NCBI GenBank assembly: GCA_033977485.1
Contig: CM066987.1
Coordinates: 52,540,533 to 52,604,532, forward strand
Reading direction: 5' to 3'
Length of the DNA: 64,000 nucleotides
DNA from: Hydrangea macrophylla
Taxonomy: Eukaryota; Streptophyta; Magnoliopsida; Cornales; Hydrangeaceae
The translations under genes and the position numbers were made by a program. This document shows positions 21,287-34,631 of the stretch, piece after piece (position 1 is the stretch's first letter; the number at the start of each line of letters is the position of its first letter). The notes below the pieces were generated by a model. The model was not told the origin of the DNA and ran no database searches. It worked only from the letters and a program-made list of their open reading frames with translations.

Positions 21287-23308
21287 TATAACACCCACAT
21301 TTGTGTTATTTCATTTGCATTACATTGTCATGCATGATAATGTGATGTGGCGTGTCTTATGACACATGGTTGAGTGAGTTTTGACTCACGAGTTGATTTG
21401 GGTGTCTGTATTAGAGAACCCTTTGAAACTATTGTGATTGAAGATTTATTGTTTGTGAAGTCTCTCCGAGTATGAGACGGTCACTGTAGAACATTTTAAA
21501 TGTTTATCTGAAAATAAATGTTTACCTGTGTATTTCAATATCTGTATTATTTTCTGTTTTAGAATTTATTTCTGTTGTTAGATTTAGTATCCTGGTGAGG
21601 ACGAATGAACACGCTATTAATTTGGTAGGCTAATTAGCAACTTCGGAAACGTCATATAGAAATTCGCGTTTTAGCGACCAAATGAAACTTAGTCGAAAAC
21701 TTTTATAATTTTGAAGTTTCACTCGTAAAGCTATGAATAAGTTGTATAGAAAGTTTCAGAGACTGATTAGGAGTTTGGAAAACTCGTGGGGAGGTAAACG
21801 TAATTCCCAATAGAGTTGCCTATATATAGATAGAGATGAGTTGAGATATTTCACAACTCTTAACCTAAGTTCAAGAAAGGAGGCCAAAAGGGGGCTAGAG
21901 GGAGATTTAGTTGCTTCAAGCTTTGCGACGCCAAACGACGACCTTCCGTCAGTTTGTTTTCTCCCAGATTTCATATTCGCGCTCCTCGAGGTAAGAGCTT
22001 CGTTTTGATACCTATTAGGGCCTGTTTGGCTAAGTTTTTCGAAAAGTTATTTTCTAGAATTTTTCATAAAAGTTGATAAATGGAATTCTGATCCATAGGA
22101 ATTGTACTAGACGGACTTCTGCACGTTCTTTGTGCACGGGTTTTCTTCAGATTGAATTATAGGAGCGTTATTTGGAGGTGAGTGATTCAACTATGTTTTG
22201 GAATGATTTCTTGGCATGTATTCATGTTATGTTTGAATAGCATGTATTAATTCTTAGAGATATATTGTGTAGTTCATATTGGGCATTTATATTGATAAGT
22301 AGGCTCAATAGCACGGTGATATGTTTTGATTACCGCGAGCATGGTGATATGTATTTGAGCATGTTAAGTTGCTTATTTGGGTCAGAAGGAGCACGTGGTC
22401 ACTGTGCCATTTTGTGGAGCCGATATAGGCATTAAGGTCGCACGATTGAAGAGAAGAATCGTGGGTCTTACCCTTTCGCGTGGACTTATTGGCGAGGAGT
22501 CGCGGATTGGGAGTATGGACGGGCACGTGAGTCTCTGGCGATTAGTATGAAATGTAGAGATGTGAATGCGGACATGTTTATCATTCATGTACATATGTTG
22601 ATTTATTCACTAAGCTTTAGCTTAAACAAATCGAAATATGTGTGGTTATTCAAATAACCATTTTAGGTGTAAATACTGGCGAGGAATCGCAGAAGTAAGC
22701 ACGAGGGTTGGGAGTTCGCTTGGGAGGCAACTTAAATGTTAACTTTGTAGTTTTGGGACAATAAGATGTTGTAATAAGACTTTTTATTGTTTTAACTTAT
22801 GTTTAACTTCGTATGATAGAATGGATTTTAAACTGTTGTAATAGTTAGTAACATGTTGTAATCCTGCTTTAGAAATGTTTTAATACAGCTAGGATTACTT
22901 TGGGTTGAGTTTGGATGAAGTGGTTGATCATTGGTGGAAGTTAGAAAGCTTTTCAACTTGAAATTCTGCAGATTGGGCTGCTGCCAGGGGAGCAGTCGAC
23001 TGGTCCTGTGTTCAGTCGGCTGAACCCCTGTGTTTGCTAGCTACTGCTTCTTATTTTAGCAAAAGCAGTCGACTGGACCCCGCCTCAGTCGACTGGACCT
23101 CCTAGCCTCAGTCGACTGGAATTGCTATTAAATTCCCTGCCTTCCTCCGTCGGCTGAGCAGTCGACTGAACCTCTGGTTTGAAAATGTGTTTTGTTTTTC
23201 CGCTGCGTGTGTTCTTCAAACCTAATTTTGGGAACGTTAATGAATTGGTTTAGCCTCGGTGGCGTGCCACGGGCTCCGGTTCCGCTATTGTAGGACCGGG
23301 CTGTGACA
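21287..23308 (+). mobile_element. Solo LTR of the element A family
   Basis: This 2022-bp sequence matches the element A LTR end to end in the opposite orientation, starting TATAACACCC and ending CTGTGACA. It is flanked by a perfect 5-bp duplication TGATT (21282-21286 and 23309-23313) with no internal region, so it is a product of LTR-LTR recombination. The TATA box is near 21818. Palindromes CAGTCGACTG lie at 22993, 23066, 23086, 23109 and 23159, with a CAGTCGGCTG variant at 23013. The TA...CA ends are the same as in element A. Confidence 0.93.
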
Positions 23309-23313
23309 TGATT

Positions 23314-24956
23314 CAATCAACAATATTTACAATTTGGTTCAACTTTTAAAATTAACTTAATCTATAAATGATGATTTCAGTAAACTTTTCAAGAATAGTC
23401 ACAAATATTTACAATTTACAATTTGGTTCAAAAAAATCAAAAGTCAACAATTGTAGGTTGTGCCCTATTTGCCACAACATCTTTTCGGCTTCGTGGTTAG
23501 TATTTTTTGGTTCTTCGATCCCAAACAAGTCACTGACTTTTTTGGTTTTGTTTTGTTTTATTTGGTTTTGTTTCTATTTTTTTGGGTTTTACCAAACAAA
23601 CCACTAACACAAATAAAGCACAACACAACCTGAATTAGACTATGCCTTGTTTGGTTTTGATTTATTTTGTTTTTCTTTTCTTTTTTTGTTTTCCCAAACA
23701 AAGCACTAATATTTGTTTTCTATACCCTATATAAAATAGACTTAATAGGAATCCATACAGTTATATAAAAGAGTCTTAAAATGAATATTCTCTAAGATTC
23801 CAAATTAATTTGGCCTCATTGGTCATTTTGGATTTCTAATTTAGTTGTTTGGTAATTTTTCATCACTTCTATCTACCTAAGGTTCTATGAATAGTAACAT
23901 GAGACTTGTTTGGCAAAGTTTATTTGAGCCTTAAGAGATCTTTCAAGGAACCTTTGGATTACTAAACAAGCCTCAAATTAATTTTGCAGATTAAGGCTTG
24001 TTGGCAAAGTTTTTTTGACTCTTAAGACATCTTTTAAGGAATCTTATAATTACCAAACAAACCTTAAGTTACTTTTGTAAATTACCCTTTTGTGCATATG
24101 TATATATACATATACATATTTACATACATTTTATGATTTATTATTCTTTATAAATTTAAAGTGAGTACAATTATAAATTGAATTATCAAATTATCAAATT
24201 ACCTTTTTACTTTTTGTTATTACCCTTGTGTGCATATATATATATATATATACATATACTATTATATTATAAATACACGTACTTATGCTATTTTATTATA
24301 AATACACGTACTTATGCTATTTTATTATAAATACACGTACTTATGCTATTTTATTATAGTATTAAAATTACCATTTTGCCTTTTGTAATTTGTTAAAGTT
24401 GAAGGGGTGTACAATTATAAATTGAATAACCAAATTACCATTTTGTTAAATTGAATGACCAAATTACCCTTTTACCTATTGTAAATTACCCTTTTGTATA
24501 TATGTAAATCAATAGATATACATATTATAATTTATTATTATTATTTAGGTATTTATAGTGTACAATTATAAATTGAATTACCAAATTCCCATTTTTTTCT
24601 TTTTGTAAATTACCCTTATGTGTATAAATATGCATATATATTATTATATTATATATACATATATGTAAATTGAATGACCAAATTTTAATTTATATATTTA
24701 AAGTGTACAATTATAATTAAATTACCAAATTATCCTTTTGCCTTTTTATAAATTCCCATTGTGTGAATAAATATACATAAATCATTTTATGGGAATTGCT
24801 ATGTACACTCGTGTATTTGCGATGTACACTTAAATTCCTTTATTCTAATCATTTTTCTTCTAAAAATTTTCACTTTCATAATGTTGAGCGATGTACATAA
24901 CAAAATTAGCGGTGTACATAACAATTCCCTATTTTATTATATCATTATTATATATA
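23314..24956. other. Gene-free AT-rich stretch
   Basis: Repeated CTTGTTTGG...AAACAAG motifs at about 23640-24060 look like worn Tourist or hAT MITE ends. Several segments of the type AATTACCNTTTTG with (TA)n runs recur between 24090 and 24740. No gene is seen. Confidence 0.4.
24262..24358. repeat. Three-copy 29-bp tandem repeat
   Basis: The unit containing AAATACACGTACTTATGC begins at 24271, 24300 and 24329, giving an exact 29-bp period with almost no divergence. Confidence 0.85.
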
Positions 24957-25561
24957 TGATACGTACCAAAATATTCAACCATATGAACATGGTACTCGGT
25001 AGCCATAATCGAGTAGTTCCAGTCAATGCGCTGATGACCCGGCTGGGTATTCCCGTGGATGACGGACCCGCCCTACAATACATGAACATTGCCTTGGCCC
25101 AGATCTACGAGCTCCACGAAGGACAGCTCAAGCGGACCTCTGTACGCCATCCAGATCCTTCCGAGATAGTTTCCTATCTCAGTTAGAAGACTAATGGAAA
25201 TGTGGAATTGTTTTCTAATCCGATTAGGAAGCCTGAATGATTTATGCTAATCAATCCCATTAAAATTGTATTGCCTTATCAGCTTACTTGCCTTGTATGA
25301 GTAGGTCTCTTGTATCTATAAAAGAGACCACTTACTCCCGTTAGGGGGGATCGAAAACTTCATTCTCACATCATACACACTGCTCGACCAGTCTCTGATA
25401 GCTCCATCCTATTGTTGGTTCATCACAGACCCCTGACAATTTCATAGTAAAGGTGCTCTAACACACACGTGGACATGGGTCTCTTAATTAACAAGGCCGA
25501 ACCACACTCAAATCTCTCTTGTTTACTTCTTCTTACTATTACCCAAATTTTGGCAACATTA
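24957..25561 (+). repeat. 5' LTR of element B
   Basis: The right half aligns with the element C LTR, including CTATAAAAGAGACC (TATA at 25316-25323), TGTTGGTTCATCACAGA and the GGCCGAACCACA segment. The right end is 25561, just before the primer site. The left end is estimated from the 596-bp length of the C LTR and the TG at 24957. An open frame at 24881-25186 is in the U3 part and is not a gene. Confidence 0.6.
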
Positions 25562-25564
25562 GTT

Positions 25565-25579
25565 TGGCGCCGTCTGTGG
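25565..25579 (+). other. Primer-binding site of element B
   Basis: TGGCGCCGTCTGTGG follows the LTR after a GTT spacer and is the same site as in element C. It is the type of site seen in Tat-lineage elements. Confidence 0.75.
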
Positions 25580-25621
25580 AAACGACAGATTCTCCATCAA
25601 CAAATCACTTGACTGATTGCC

Positions 25622-28327
25622 ATGGCTCCTCGCAAGAATAAGAAGATGGCTCAACCAACAAGTCAGGTGGATCCGCTAGCTGAACCATCGATGATTTCCA
25701 TGACTCCTGAGCAAATCACTGCGACTCTGGCTCAGCTTCTGGAGGGCCAGCATCAAACCTAACAGCAGATCGAAGCCCTATTGGCCTGGTAGAACAAGCC
25801 CCAATAAACCGAGGTGCAGCCATAACAGATTGTTTTTTTTATTTTTACAGTAGCACTAGAATGATGAGCGTGTTCACGTGCCCAAATAGACCCGACGACG
25901 TGCCCATACTACACCAATGTCCCCCCAGGCAGTGGGATAGCCTGGGAATGATGAGCGTGATGGGGACCCTATATGGACCCAGCAACGTGCCCGGGATAAC
26001 CCAAACCGCACAGGGGATGCCAAAGACATTATTAATGATAGACGTGCTGCCAGAGGGGATGGGCAATAGTGTTTGACCTGGGAATCGGCCCAGGATCGTC
26101 CGACTAAAAGCCGAAGTGACCTTAGGCGCACGATCAACTGGAGTGACAACCGTGCCCTATCCCTGAGGACATTACACTTTGAAGAGGAAGCCTCTTTATC
26201 TGACTCGACCTACACTAAGTCTGGGCGAAACACCAGTAGGGACAATGTGGAGGCCCAAATCAACGACTTGGAAAAACAAATCGAGAAACTGGGCAAAAAA
26301 CCAACTCGTAACTAAACCAACATGGAGACTGAGTCGTCGTTCACCGAACGAGTAACAGGATTCGCCATCCCTCGCAAAGTTAAACAACCTCATCTTGATT
26401 CGTGCGATGGTTCAGGAAGCCTGGTCGACCATGTTCGGACCTATAAGGCTCAGATGGCATTGGCAACCAACGCCGATAAACTGCATTGCTTAGCTTTCCC
26501 TGGCACTCTACGGGCCCAATAACACAATGGTTCCACTCCCTAGCACCCCGATTGGTTGACGATTACAAAGAACTCAGCAAGCTTTTTGTCAGCCAGTTTG
26601 TGGGTATGCTTTGTCGGCCACAACAAGATATCCAACTACTGACTGTCAGGTAGCGAAAGGGCGAGTCCTTGAAAGACTACATAGATCGGTTTAATCAACA
26701 GAAGCTCCAGGTCCACAACCTGACTGAGGCAGTCCCAATCATCACCTTCAGTTCTAGAGTCCAGAACACCAAGGTGGCCACGTCGTTCCACCATAACTGA
26801 CCGACCACCTTGGTAGAACTCTCGGAAAGGGTAGGAAAGTACATCGATACAGAGGAATTTTTGAAGACCAAGCATTTGATCTTTTCTGAAGATCAAGTGC
26901 TAGGGAAAGAAGTCAAGATAGAGTCAGCAGAAGGGCGATCGGGATCAGCCCCCGATAGCCTTCACTCCACTCTCTCGACCCATCCAAGAAGTTGTGGCTG
27001 CAGCACTCAAGAAACTAATGAATTTGAAGAGTCCACCAGAAAAGAGGAATAGGGACAAGTACTACCAGTACCACAAAGATCACAACCATGACACCGAGGA
27101 TTGCTTTATATTGAAAATTGATATAGAAAAGCTCATCGAGCAAAGTCATTTGGCCGAGTTCGTCATCAATAAAAAACCACAAAGGCAAGATACCTGTACT
27201 ACCGAGCAGCCGCAACCCCTCAGCCACATCAACGTGATCTCCGGAGGTACGTCGGGTGGAGAAGACTCATAGTCAGCCAGGAAGAGACATGCCTGAGCAT
27301 CCTGAGTGGATGTTGCACATGTCCAACTAGTCGACTATCCTCTGATCGATACCCTCACTTTCTTGTCCACTGATATCCAAGAGTTGCATTAACCCCATGG
27401 TGATCCACTAGTCATAACGCTCTCTATAGCCAATTACATGGTCAAAAGGGTACTTGTAGACATGGGAAGCTCCTCTGACATCCTCTTCGCCTCAGCATTT
27501 GATCAGTTCAGAATCTCAATGGACCAGCTTCGACCAGTGGCTATCCCTCTAGTTGGATTCAACAAGTCGAGCACATAACCGCTTGGTATGATCGAATTGC
27601 CAATTCTGATGAAAGCTTATCCGCAGCAGGTGTCCAGGCTTACCAGCTTTGTTATGTTAGAGGCTCCCTTTGCCTACAATGTCATCCTCGGGAGACCCAC
27701 ACTCAACAAAGCCAAGGCGGTCGTGTCCACCTACAGCCTGATGGTCAAGCTCCCGACTCTGCAGGGGTCAGGGTGTTTGAGAGGAGATCAATTAACCACT
27801 CAGAGCTGTTACGTTAGTTTGTTACGCAAAGATGCGATCCCCGATGCATTGATTGTTGAAGAAACGAACCCAAGAGACGCCAGGGAAAGGAACAGCCCGG
27901 TTGAAGAGCTCAACCAAGTAATATTAGGCCCCAGATTTCTTGATTGGTCCATCGACATTGGTACTCTCCTAGAACCGGACCTGAGAGAAAGATTGGTTTA
28001 GTTCCTAAGACATAATTGAGACGTCTTCATGTGGTGCCATAAGGACATGCCTAGAATTTATCCCTGGGTAATGTCCAAGTGACTCAACGTTGACCTGAGC
28101 ATCCAACCATTCAAACAAAAGAGAATGGCAATGGCCCCCGAAAGATAGGAAGTGGCACATGAAGAGGTCGAAAAGCTTCTCAATGCCAAATCAGTCCATA
28201 AGGTTCAGTACCCTGACTGGTTGGCCAACATTGTTCTAGTCAAGAAGAATAACAGAAAGTGGAGGCTGTGTGTGGATTTGACAAACATAAACAAAGCTCG
28301 CCCTAAGGATTGCTACCTGATCGGCGA
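25622..28327 (+). pseudogene. Element B gag-pol remnant
   Basis: The start MAPRKNKKM corresponds to MPPKKGKK of element C. Readable pieces include the gag domain (QMALATNADKLHCLAFPGTL), the zinc motif segment (YYQYHKDHNHDTEDCF), protease (the DTG is changed to DMG at about 27461-27469), the second protease motif NVILGRPTLNKAKAVVSTYS and the reverse transcriptase opening VQYPDWLANIVLVKKNNRKW. Many TAG, TAA and TGA codons and shifts interrupt it. It is useful as the near-ancestral comparison for element C: where C has TAG at 51731, B has CAG. Confidence 0.85.
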
Positions 28328-29810
28328 TGAATAATTTTCGTTTATAGTCTTGAAGATACGCTTTGTTAGCCCATTTCATTTAGTTATTAGTTGTTTCTTA
28401 ATAAGTATTCTATGTTTTGTAGGTTTTGGAGCTTCAACTTGAAAATGCACAAAAATCCAATGATTGGTGGCTTTGGAAGTCATTCTGGGCTCAAAAGTTG
28501 ATTCCGGTGAAAGTTGAATGCAGTAGCAGCCTCGAAAAATTGCATTTTTTACCTCAAATACTTTGAATTTGAGAAATTTCTCCAGAGATATAAAATGTAG
28601 ATCTTTGTGTTACAGATGCGTGGTTGTAAACGGTGATTCAATACGAGATCCTAGTCAAACGTTATCACAATTCTATGATCGGTGCACAAAGCTGAGAAAA
28701 TTTGAGAAAAGTGAAAAAATGGCACCTCGTTGGAGCGATCTGCTTGAGCGACCCATTGAAAAATTTAAAAACACATATTTTGAGGTACTGAAGAGCCCTG
28801 TGTGATCCGAATTAGCTAAATACGTCAAGAAACATAAAAATAGCTATTTTAGTGCGATTAGGTTTAGAAAAAGCCTCATAATCTCTCTAAAATCTATATA
28901 AATCCTATTCTAAATCAATTTTGGGGTTATACAAGGTTACACAACATTATACACATCCGTATACAACAAAAACTTCAGCCATTGAAGAGAGGAAAACAAG
29001 GAGAAGAAGAAGAAGACCAAGGAAATCCATGGCCTCCTCCATCAACCTCTTGCTAATCTTCGATTCTATGGCCGCTTAGACCGATATCTAGGGTTTCAAT
29101 GAAACCCTAGCCAAGTAATATGGTGTAATTTATATTTTTGTTTTAGTTTTATTATGTATGGATGATGATTACATGCTTAGAGGATTTTAATTAATAAAAT
29201 CGTATTCATTGATTAAATTGTTACTTTCAAAATCTATTCTTATCTTAGATCTATTTTGAATGTGATGTGCTCAATAATCTATATTTGTTGTGCTTGTATG
29301 GATTATTTACATATAATGGTGCTTAATTGAATTGTGATATCAAGTAGTCGAATAGTTCATGCCTAGGGAAGATGGAGTGTGCCGCAACCCTAGTTTAGTG
29401 TGAGACAATTCGTGCTAACCGAAGATGAATTATATTGATACTTGAATCGTAGTTATCTTTTTAAAGGAGGAATTGGGCTTGTAGCTACAATTCCCCATTA
29501 TCATCCAATGTAATAAGCTAATCGAATGCATAGATACCCTTATTACGAAGCTAGTGGTGGATTTGCAATCCTAGGTTCACTTTAAATATCGTTTAAAACA
29601 ACTTTTAATTGCTTTCATAGTTTAGATTTATTTTCATTGTTCTTAGTTTAATTAAAATCAAAATCCAAATTCTATTTTCTTAATTAACTAGGTTTATGTT
29701 TTAAAATTAAAGTGCTTTAGTATTTCAATCTCTGTGGGTTTGACCTTTACTTCCACACTGCAAATCTTTTAAAGAAAAGCATACTTTTTATCTTGATTCT
29801 GACAAGATCA
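28328..29810 (+). repeat. 5' LTR of an Athila-type element (Athila-1)
   Basis: This roughly 1.48-kb non-coding segment lies between the broken reverse transcriptase of element B and an Athila-type primer site. The end is CA at 29810 (GACAAGATCA), and the start is placed at TG 28328 where homology to element C pol stops. The start may be off by a few bases, and the 3' LTR is outside the window. Confidence 0.65.
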
Positions 29811-29815
29811 ATTTT

Positions 29816-29834
29816 TGGCACCGTTGCCGGGGAT
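29816..29834 (+). other. Primer-binding site of Athila-1
   Basis: TGGCACCGTTGCCGGGGAT differs by one base from the TGGCGCCGTTGCCGGGGA site of Athila-type elements, attributed to tRNA-Asp. Confidence 0.8.
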
Positions 29835-30444
29835 TGCAAGTTACTACCTTTAGTTTTAGAATCTTAATCTAGTTAATTCGTAAATATTATATTAGGTTTT
29901 CTTTTTCTTATTTTTCCATTTTTGTTTTGAGTCATTAACTGTTCCTTTTGTTTTGTAGTTTCTTGAGTCATCAAATTCTAGCATTTTAGAGTAAAAGAGC
30001 TTAGCACATCAAAGGAGCTTATGCGGATCATTTAAAAAAAAAAGAGGAAAGAAAAAAAATTCAAGTAAATCGCTTCCTTTAAAATTCGCTTCAAACCACT
30101 GTAAGTCAGGGCGCTGAAATTCACTATTTGCATTAGTTAGGGGTGATTTGCACGTGCATTAGCTAGGAAACCCGAGGCGTTGGGCTTTGATGCGAATTAC
30201 TGCATAACAGGTTAATTTTCATGCATCATAGTAGTTATGTGCTTATTGTCTTATTTGCGTGAATGTCTTTCGTATTTGTTTGAGGTAGTCTTTATCTTAG
30301 TGTCGTTTCCTTTTTTTTGTTTAGTTTATGTTTGGTACGTGTTCAAGTAAACCCACTTTACATTCTTTCGACCCTGAACTTGAATGTACTTTAAGAGGCC
30401 TTAGGTCATCAACCCAAGCTTCTAGAGCTCGGTTGCTATACGAC
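29835..30444 (+). other. Athila-1 leader between primer site and gag
   Basis: This is AT-rich untranslated leader. Its last five bases ACGAC are duplicated at 46451-46455 on the far side of the inserted Ogre-like element, so the leader and the gag remnant at 46451 were once continuous. Confidence 0.7.
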
Positions 30445-33400
30445 TGTGGACACCGGAAGTGGACCACTTCTCTTGTTTGAGATTGTTTTGAAATTGATTT
30501 TGACTTGGATCAAAGAAAAGAAAATGGTCTGTTGAAAACAGATACAGAGTCGCCACTTGGTCTTTAAGGAACCAAGAAACCTAATTTTGACTCACCCAAG
30601 CGGATAAGGGCACCGGCCCTTCATAACCAAAGAACTTGGTTCGGGATTTTGGTACGAGAGAGGAAGGAGCCTTTGTCGCGACTAAAACACCCTCAACTCG
30701 CCCCGTCTTTCGACGGGCCTCAATTAGCATCCAAATAATCATCTTATACTATGTATGGTTCGACAAATAATACTACGATAGTATATTACATCACATAAGA
30801 AACTTGAAATGAAAGATCTAAAGATAAGATATCATTCATAAGATCTAAGCCAAATATCACACAATGCGAAGTGAAAGATCACACAAATAAACCTAGGAAA
30901 AATCGTCTAATCATATATCAATTAATCAAGTTTTCCTAATCTAAAGGGGACATGAATTGTTCTTGAAACAAATAAATCAAAGAAAGTAAAATATACTTAG
31001 CAAACTAGTATGATGCATGTTAATCTTTGAGAAAAGAAGATTTCTCAATCCCCGGGACGGATGAGAAAGGACGATTAGATCGAGGGGAGCATGAACGTGT
31101 GATCATGATCATTTCTTATAATCTTCTTAGATTAGGAGCTACAAAAACCCCAAATCTTTGCATGGATGCAATGTATGTATCTAGAGTGTGCCAAGGTTGT
31201 AGTGTGTTTTGTGTTCATGGATTCCTAGAATGACTTAGAAGTCTAAAATGTGTATGAATGGATGGATGAAATCAATATGGGATATGTACAAATGTAGTAT
31301 GAACTACTTCCTAAGATATGAACTAATTTGGAATGCATATAAGCATCAAATCAAAGAATGAAAGTTAAAATGTGCTTGCTGTGAATAGTGGACAGAACAG
31401 TAGCATCACCTTTTGGAATTTGAAAAGAGGGGTTAGGAATGTTTTCAATGCATGATTTTTTATGGAGATGTTCCTTATTGTGTCTAGAACACAACCCAAA
31501 AGGCCAATCTTGAATAGCTATCACAGATTGAGAGAAATTATATAAACAATAGAGGTCACTCAGAAACAGAGTTCGTACTGTCGACTGAAATGTTAGAAAA
31601 TCTTAGAAAATGAAAAAGAATGATCTAGAGGCCCATTTTATACAGAAAGTTCCCTAAGACATTGAATTTTAAGGGAAAAATAAGTTAGGACCACCCCGTT
31701 TGGAAAAGTTTTCTGGAAAAGAGGTCGTAAGTTGACCTAGCTGCTGTGACAGCAAAAACAAAATGTTTGGAAGGAATGTTTGGGTCCAAATGGACCATTT
31801 TCAAGTACTTCCAAGTCAAGCCAAAAATCATGGGTGTTCTATAGTGAGTTAGAAAGACTTTCCAAGTTGTCTTGCATTCATACATTGAGTATTGAACTCA
31901 AAATAATTCCTTGAAGTTAAATGACTCACTGTTTTGAGGGTTTTGAGAAAAACAAGGTTTATTTCTTGAAATCAAAATGAGGGGTTTAAGAGGGGGGGTT
32001 TTGAAATGAGGGTTTTGAAAGTATACTTCCAGATCTTGGATGAATATTCTAACCACTTGGAATATCAATTCCTAACTTATTTCAAGAACTTCCCAAGTAT
32101 TTGCAAACCATGGTTTTATTTGGAAATCAAACTCAAGAATCTATGGGAGTATGATACATGAGAGGATAGATGATACATGATATGATATAGCATGCTAAAA
32201 GTGGTAAAGAACATGTGCATGAGATATGGGTTCATCTAGATACAAGAGAGTGTTGCATCAAAGTGTGAAAGCCAAAAAGTAAAATGCTGTGAATAGTGGA
32301 CAGACTGTATGCATTACTTTGTAACATTATAATGGGAGGTCAAACGTGCCTAGAAAAATGTGATAAAAATCAGAGATCATCCTTATTGTGTCTAGAAAAT
32401 AACCCAAAAAGCCAAACATCAATAGCTATCACAGATTAAAAGAAATAAATCAGAATGTACACATGACTCAGAAACAAAAGCTGCACTGTTGACTGATTTT
32501 GTATGATTTTTCATAAATCAAAGAAAAGGTTTATGATGACCCATTATATACCAAAAGTTTCCTAAGACACCCAAGTTTTATAAAAAAAATAGAAAAGATA
32601 TATGTACAGTGACGAAAATATCCAGAATAAGTGCAAGAAGTTGGGTGAACATTCTGTGAGAACAGAGGCAGATTATGAATATGAACTTCTCACATCCAAA
32701 ACAAATACTTTCACATTTCTATAATTGATGGGAAAAATTGGGGACAAACTATGATGTCTTAGGAAGATTTTCCAAGTGGTTTCATCATCATAACTCAAGT
32801 ATTTAATTCAAAACAAATCTTTGAATCTGAACAGATCACTGTTTTGGATCATTCTTGAAGAAAATGGATTTGGGTTTGAAATAGAGTTTGAGTTCTTGAT
32901 TGGGGGTTTTGAAATAGATGTTCAAAGCATGAACTTAAACTCTTGAGATGACCATGTGACCACTTAGAACCTCATCCAACCTTGAATCATCAAAGAACTC
33001 CCAATATTATTGGAGAGATTCATTTTTATTTTGGACATAACTTCAATACATTTCAAGAACATCTTGGAAGTATTGAGGTTATGATCATCATCTATCAAAC
33101 ATGTTTTTGAGGTCAAGAGCTACTATCCATAAGGATTCACTCACCCCAAACTTCATGTCATCACTTAGATGATGATGAACTAGTAAGTAAATAAAGAAAA
33201 TAAAAAAGAAATGAGATTAAGAAGAGATGAACATAATATGAACAAGCAAGTAAATAACAATCAATAGATGATAATCAATATGATTTTGGACTTGTAGCTT
33301 GGTGTTTCACTCATAGATTTTGACATTTGGACATGGAAGTAGCTTCCTAACTCAAGAATGCTCAAGAATGGTGATTGGGTATATTGATGATGAAGTATAT

Positions 33401-34616
33401 AGAAAAATGGTGGAGGAAAACAAGATTAGAACTCACTTTGATTGGAAAAGATGGAAGAAGAAGACTACTTCTCTTTCTCTCTCTATATTTCCCTAGAGTT
33501 TCTTCCTAAGCTTTTTCTAAGCTTCCATGTCTCTCCCCTAAATGGAAGTAAATGACTTCTTTTATAGGCAAATGAGGGGTGGTAAATGGAGTTTTAAAAA
33601 GTTTAAAATGGTCTCCCATTGGTCCAAAATAAGCTGGGAATCAAAACTACGTCGTTTTTGTTTTTAATTAATCAAAATGGGACCCCAAAAGAAATTACAA
33701 AAACTCACTGCTCTGGAGGGGAGTGCCGCGGCGGCACTGCTCCTCCCTTCGTCCAGATAATGCTGTTTAGCCCCCCTGAAGTTCCGGTATTCGCGAAAAG
33801 GCCCTATTTCGTCCGAAATTCACAGAAAATGCGTACGAACTCCAAATTGAGGTTATGATATACCGTTTGAAAGGTAATGGAGTCTACTTTACATAAAAAA
33901 TAGTTCGGGGATAGGTCACCTTGAAAAGTTTTGCGGTATTCGCGATAAAAGCTGATTTGATCGCCTTTTTCGCCTTTGAAAATTCATAATAAATTCGTTT
34001 TAAATCCAGAAATTACGTGCGATATACCGTTGGAAAGCTATTGACCTCTAGTATCCATGAAAAATGTTTGAAAATTGTTTTGGTGCCCCGGTTCCAAAGT
34101 CAAATTCTGGTCAAACTGGTCAAACCTGGGATTCCCGGGAAGTTCTAGAAACCTCCGGGAGTTCCCGGGAGCTGATGTTTTTGGTCGATTTTCTTTTGGA
34201 ACTTGTTTTAACACTTTTCTCATGATTTAAAATGATTCTGGTGAATTCGGACGATTTTCGGTCAAACTTGGTCAAACTGGTCAAACCTTGGTCAAACCTA
34301 GTCAAACCTTGGTCAAACCGGTCAACGGGGACTTTCCGGGAACTTTCGGGACTTCCGGGGGTCTCTGGGAGTTAACAATTTCACCCGATTTTCTCTTAAA
34401 AACTCATTTTATCGCTTTTCTTACGACGTAGCATGTTTTTAGAACTTTGGGACCAAATCTGGGAGTTTTCGGGCTTTCAGGGGCATTTTGGTCATTCTGA
34501 GCATTCTGAGAGATAGAGCTGACTTCCGAGAGTCCTTTTGAGTCTTTTACGATCATTGTGAACCACCAAGCTATGGGTCTCCTAAATCTGATAGCCGACA
34601 AAATGGGGTGTCTACA
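30445..34616 (-). repeat. 3' LTR of the Ogre-related element
   Basis: This 4172-bp copy differs from 42236-46450 by about eight substitutions, one single-base indel and the lack of a 44-bp insertion, so identity is about 99.8%. In element orientation it starts TGTAGACACCCC. Within it, about 31370-31600 and 32270-32560 are diverged copies of each other (GCTGTGAATAGTGGACAGA, ATAGCTATCACAGATT). A short-period array of GGTCAAAC-type repeats lies at about 34110-34330. Confidence 0.97.
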
Positions 34617-34631
34617 GTTTGCCCCTCTTTG
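34617..34631 (-). other. Polypurine tract of the Ogre-related element
   Basis: The minus strand just before the 3' LTR reads AAAGAGGGGCAAAC, the expected purine-rich primer position and a form typical of Ogre-like elements. Confidence 0.75.

Larger units (their letters stand above)
24957..28327 (+). mobile_element. Element B: decayed Tat-type Ty3/gypsy retrotransposon, 5' part
   Basis: The layout LTR, primer site, gag, protease, reverse transcriptase start matches element C at 49013 throughout, but with many stops and frameshifts. The element is cut within the reverse transcriptase by the Athila-type LTR at 28328, and its remainder is outside the window. Since it hosts all the later nested insertions it should be the oldest element of the nest. 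Confidence 0.8.

Noticed and set aside
24881..25186. 101-residue open frame with GC-richer codons (VVPVNALMTRLGIPVDDGP)
   Set aside because: By length comparison with element C it falls in the U3 part of the element B LTR, and the segment shows weak similarity to the C LTR at the nucleotide level. No homologous protein was recognised.
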